This document shows positions 12,893-14,582 of a stretch of 14,582 bases of DNA, in pieces. Below the pieces are notes generated by a model. That model saw only the letters and a list, made by a program, of their open reading frames with translations, did no database searches and was not told where the DNA came from. Positions within the stretch are counted from its first letter, which is position 1, and each line of letters begins with the position of its first letter. Origin of the DNA: Desulfuromonadaceae bacterium (GTDB taxonomy: Bacteria; Desulfobacterota; Desulfuromonadia; Desulfuromonadales; Geopsychrobacteraceae); NCBI GenBank assembly GCA_013138655.1, contig WTCI01000291.1:1-14582 (forward strand). Reading direction: 5' to 3'. The position numbers and the translations under genes are program-made.

Positions 12893-14582
12893 ATGCTTGA
12901 ATATTTTTCCTCTGATAGTTTATTGCAATTGCGCTATGCCATTGACGAAGCTGGCGGCAACGAGGTGTTTGTCCTCGGCCAGGTCGATGCCGAACGGCGG
13001 ATCGTCCAGGTCGAGGTGCTGGCGCGGGGCTCGGAAGCGGCTGTCCCGGCGATTCTGCAGACCTGTAGATATGGCGATGTTGTTATCCATAATCATCCTT
13101 CCGGTGACCTCAGACCCTCTGCGGCAGATATAGAGGTTGCCTCGCAATTCGGCTCTTTGGGAGTCGGCTTCTACATTGTGAATAACACTGTGGATAAGCT
13201 GTATCGGGTTGTGGAAGCTTTTGCCGGGAAGGATGAACAGAAGCTTTCGCTGGAGCAGGTCGGTGCATTGCTCGGGCCGGATGGTGTCATCGCCAACAAG
13301 TTGCCCGATTATGAGGAGCGCCCCGAGCAGTTGCGGATGGCCTTTGCCGTCAGTGAAGCCTTCAATCAGGGACAGCTGGCGGTGGTCGAAGCCGGCACCG
13401 GTATCGGCAAGAGTCTTGCCTATCTGGTCCCGGCGCTGCTCTGGGCACGGGCCAATGGGGAGCGGGTGGTGGTTTCGACCCGGACCATCAATCTGCAGGA
13501 ACAGCTGATCCGCAAGGATCTGCCGTTTTTGCAGCGGGCCACCAATATTGAATTTCATGCTGTTCTGGTCAAAGGGCGCAGTAACTACCTGTGCAGGCGG
13601 AGAAGTGAGACGGCCGGCCGGGAGCCGGGATTGTTCGATCAAGGTCAGATTGGCGAGCTTCAGCAGATTCTTAAGTGGGCTGAAACCACCGCCGACGGCT
13701 CAAAGGAAGATCTCTCCTTTATCCCCAGCTACCAGACTTGGGAAGAGGTCTGCTGCGAGGCGGACCAGTGTGCGCGGGTCCGCTGCCAGTATTATAGCCG
13801 CTGCTTCTTTCACAAGGCGCGGCGTCAGGCGGCGCGTGCCGACATTCTGGTGGTCAACCACGCCCTGCTGCTCTCCGATCTGGCCTTGCGCCAGCAGACC
13901 GGCAACTATTCGGCAACCGCTGTGCTGCCTCCTTTTGAGCGGGTAATTCTTGATGAGGCTCATCATCTGGAGGATGTTGCCACCAGTTATTTTTCGGTAC
14001 AGATCACCCGGTTCACCTTCTCCCGGACGTTGAATCGACTGCGGCATCCGCGCAAGCCGAATCTGGGCCTGCTGCCGCGATTGCTCGATCAGTTGTCGCG
14101 GGAGCTGCCGGAGAGCGAGGATGAACTCTACCGGGCTCTGCACGAGCGGATTGAGGCGCTGATCTCCCGGCGCCAGAAGTTGTTGGAACTGGCTCTGGAA
14201 GAATTGCAGTCGATCGGTGAGGAATTGCCGGCGGCACTCGGCAAACAGGTTTCGGCCAAATTTGAATTGAAGCACCGGGTGCTGCCCGGGTTCTTGCAGA
14301 GTGCTGAATGGCAGCAGATTTGCGAGCGGGTCGAGAGAATGCGGGTCGGCAGTCGCGGCTTGGCCGAAGGGTTGCTGGAGCTATTGCGAGATGCCGATGC
14401 CCTGCCCGAGGATGTGGCCGATAAGCTTAACTCTTCGCTGATCGATCTACGCGGTATCGCCAGTCGCCTGGAGGGGATCGCTGCCGATCTGGCCTCTTTC
14501 CAGGCTGCAGCTGAAACCAATTGCATCTGGTTGGAGGTGAAGGAAGGGCGGATCGGCCGCGGCAAAGGGTTGCTGACCAGTC
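12893..14582 (+). CDS. JAMM (RadC/MPN-like) domain fused to DinG/XPD-type iron-sulfur helicase, 3' part missing
   Basis: The first 563 codons of a longer gene; DinG-type proteins usually need about 300 more for the second helicase lobe. Residues 1-110 are a JAMM domain with every ligand: E24, then H66-N-H68-P-S-G-D-L-R-P-S76-A-A-D79, the E...HxH(x7)SxxD zinc metalloprotease motif in a RadC-like HNHPSGD form. The helicase begins with RPEQ (143-146), Walker A AGTGIGKS (167-174), STRTINLQEQL (195-205) and GRSNYLC. Cysteines C234, C293, C298 and C304 have the 5- and 6-residue spacing of the DinG iron-sulfur cluster. Walker B is DEAH (354-357). DinG enzymes unwind DNA 5'-3', including R-loops and G-quadruplexes. 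The start is fixed by an in-frame TAA at 12881-12883; no ribosome site precedes the ATG. What the JAMM domain cleaves is unknown. Confidence 0.92.
   Translation, partial: MLEYFSSDSLLQLRYAIDEAGGNEVFVLGQVDAERRIVQVEVLARGSEAAVPAILQTCRYGDVVIHNHPSGDLRPSAADIEVASQFGSLGVGFYIVNNTVDKLYRVVEAFAGKDEQKLSLEQVGALLGPDGVIANKLPDYEERPEQLRMAFAVSEAFNQGQLAVVEAGTGIGKSLAYLVPALLWARANGERVVVSTRTINLQEQLIRKDLPFLQRATNIEFHAVLVKGRSNYLCRRRSETAGREPGLFDQGQIGELQQILKWAETTADGSKEDLSFIPSYQTWEEVCCEADQCARVRCQYYSRCFFHKARRQAARADILVVNHALLLSDLALRQQTGNYSATAVLPPFERVILDEAHHLEDVATSYFSVQITRFTFSRTLNRLRHPRKPNLGLLPRLLDQLSRELPESEDELYRALHERIEALISRRQKLLELALEELQSIGEELPAALGKQVSAKFELKHRVLPGFLQSAEWQQICERVERMRVGSRGLAEGLLELLRDADALPEDVADKLNSSLIDLRGIASRLEGIAADLASFQAAAETNCIWLEVKEGRIGRGKGLLTS

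Noticed and set aside
12920..13642. Minus-strand open frame of 240 codons
   Set aside because: Antisense to the JAMM-DinG gene, whose motifs are unambiguous; low-complexity composition typical of GC-rich shadow frames.

Overview
The window looks like a piece of a GC-rich Gram-negative chromosome, most likely from the Desulfuromonadales (Geobacter/Desulfuromonas relatives, Desulfobacterota). This is inferred from gene content: envelope-lipid sugar transfer genes, a type IV minor pilin set ending in a very large PilY1-like protein, a sigma-54 promoter in front of the pilin set, and a JAMM-DinG helicase. No rRNA, tRNA, CRISPR array, insertion sequence or phage gene was seen.

Layout. Positions 1-4245 form an envelope module. 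A short glycosyltransferase 2 gene is followed by a LAB_N-domain membrane protein that runs off the left edge (both minus strand). A PAP2 phosphatase (plus strand) is transcribed divergently from them. A GT39/ArnT-like membrane glycosyltransferase is translationally coupled to an ElyC/SanA-type DUF218 protein (minus strand). Together they could make a polyprenyl-phosphate sugar, move it across the inner membrane, transfer it to lipid A or another envelope acceptor, and remove phosphate from a lipid; the substrate is not readable from sequence. Positions 4307-4963 hold an endonuclease III-related DNA glycosylase of the MagIII-like (COG2231) type.

Positions 5060-12331 are one minus-strand transcription unit: a sigma-54 promoter, a leader of about 200 nt with repeats, then fimT/gspH, pilV, pilW, pilX and pilY1, ending in a strong intrinsic terminator. 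The order matches the minor pilin operon that primes type IV pilus assembly and places the PilY1 adhesin at the tip. No pilE-like gene follows pilY1.

Positions 12383-12803 (plus strand) have no intact gene, but three reading frames join into one small DUF2846-like lipoprotein if two single missing bases are restored. A terminator lies at its 3' end. I call it a pseudogene, or two sequence errors. From 12893 to the right edge is the first 563 codons of a DinG/XPD-type helicase with an N-terminal JAMM (RadC/MPN-like) domain that keeps every zinc-ligand residue. It starts only about nine bases after a perfect TATAAT and has no ribosome binding site, suggesting a leaderless mRNA. The JAMM-helicase fusion is the most interesting item here.
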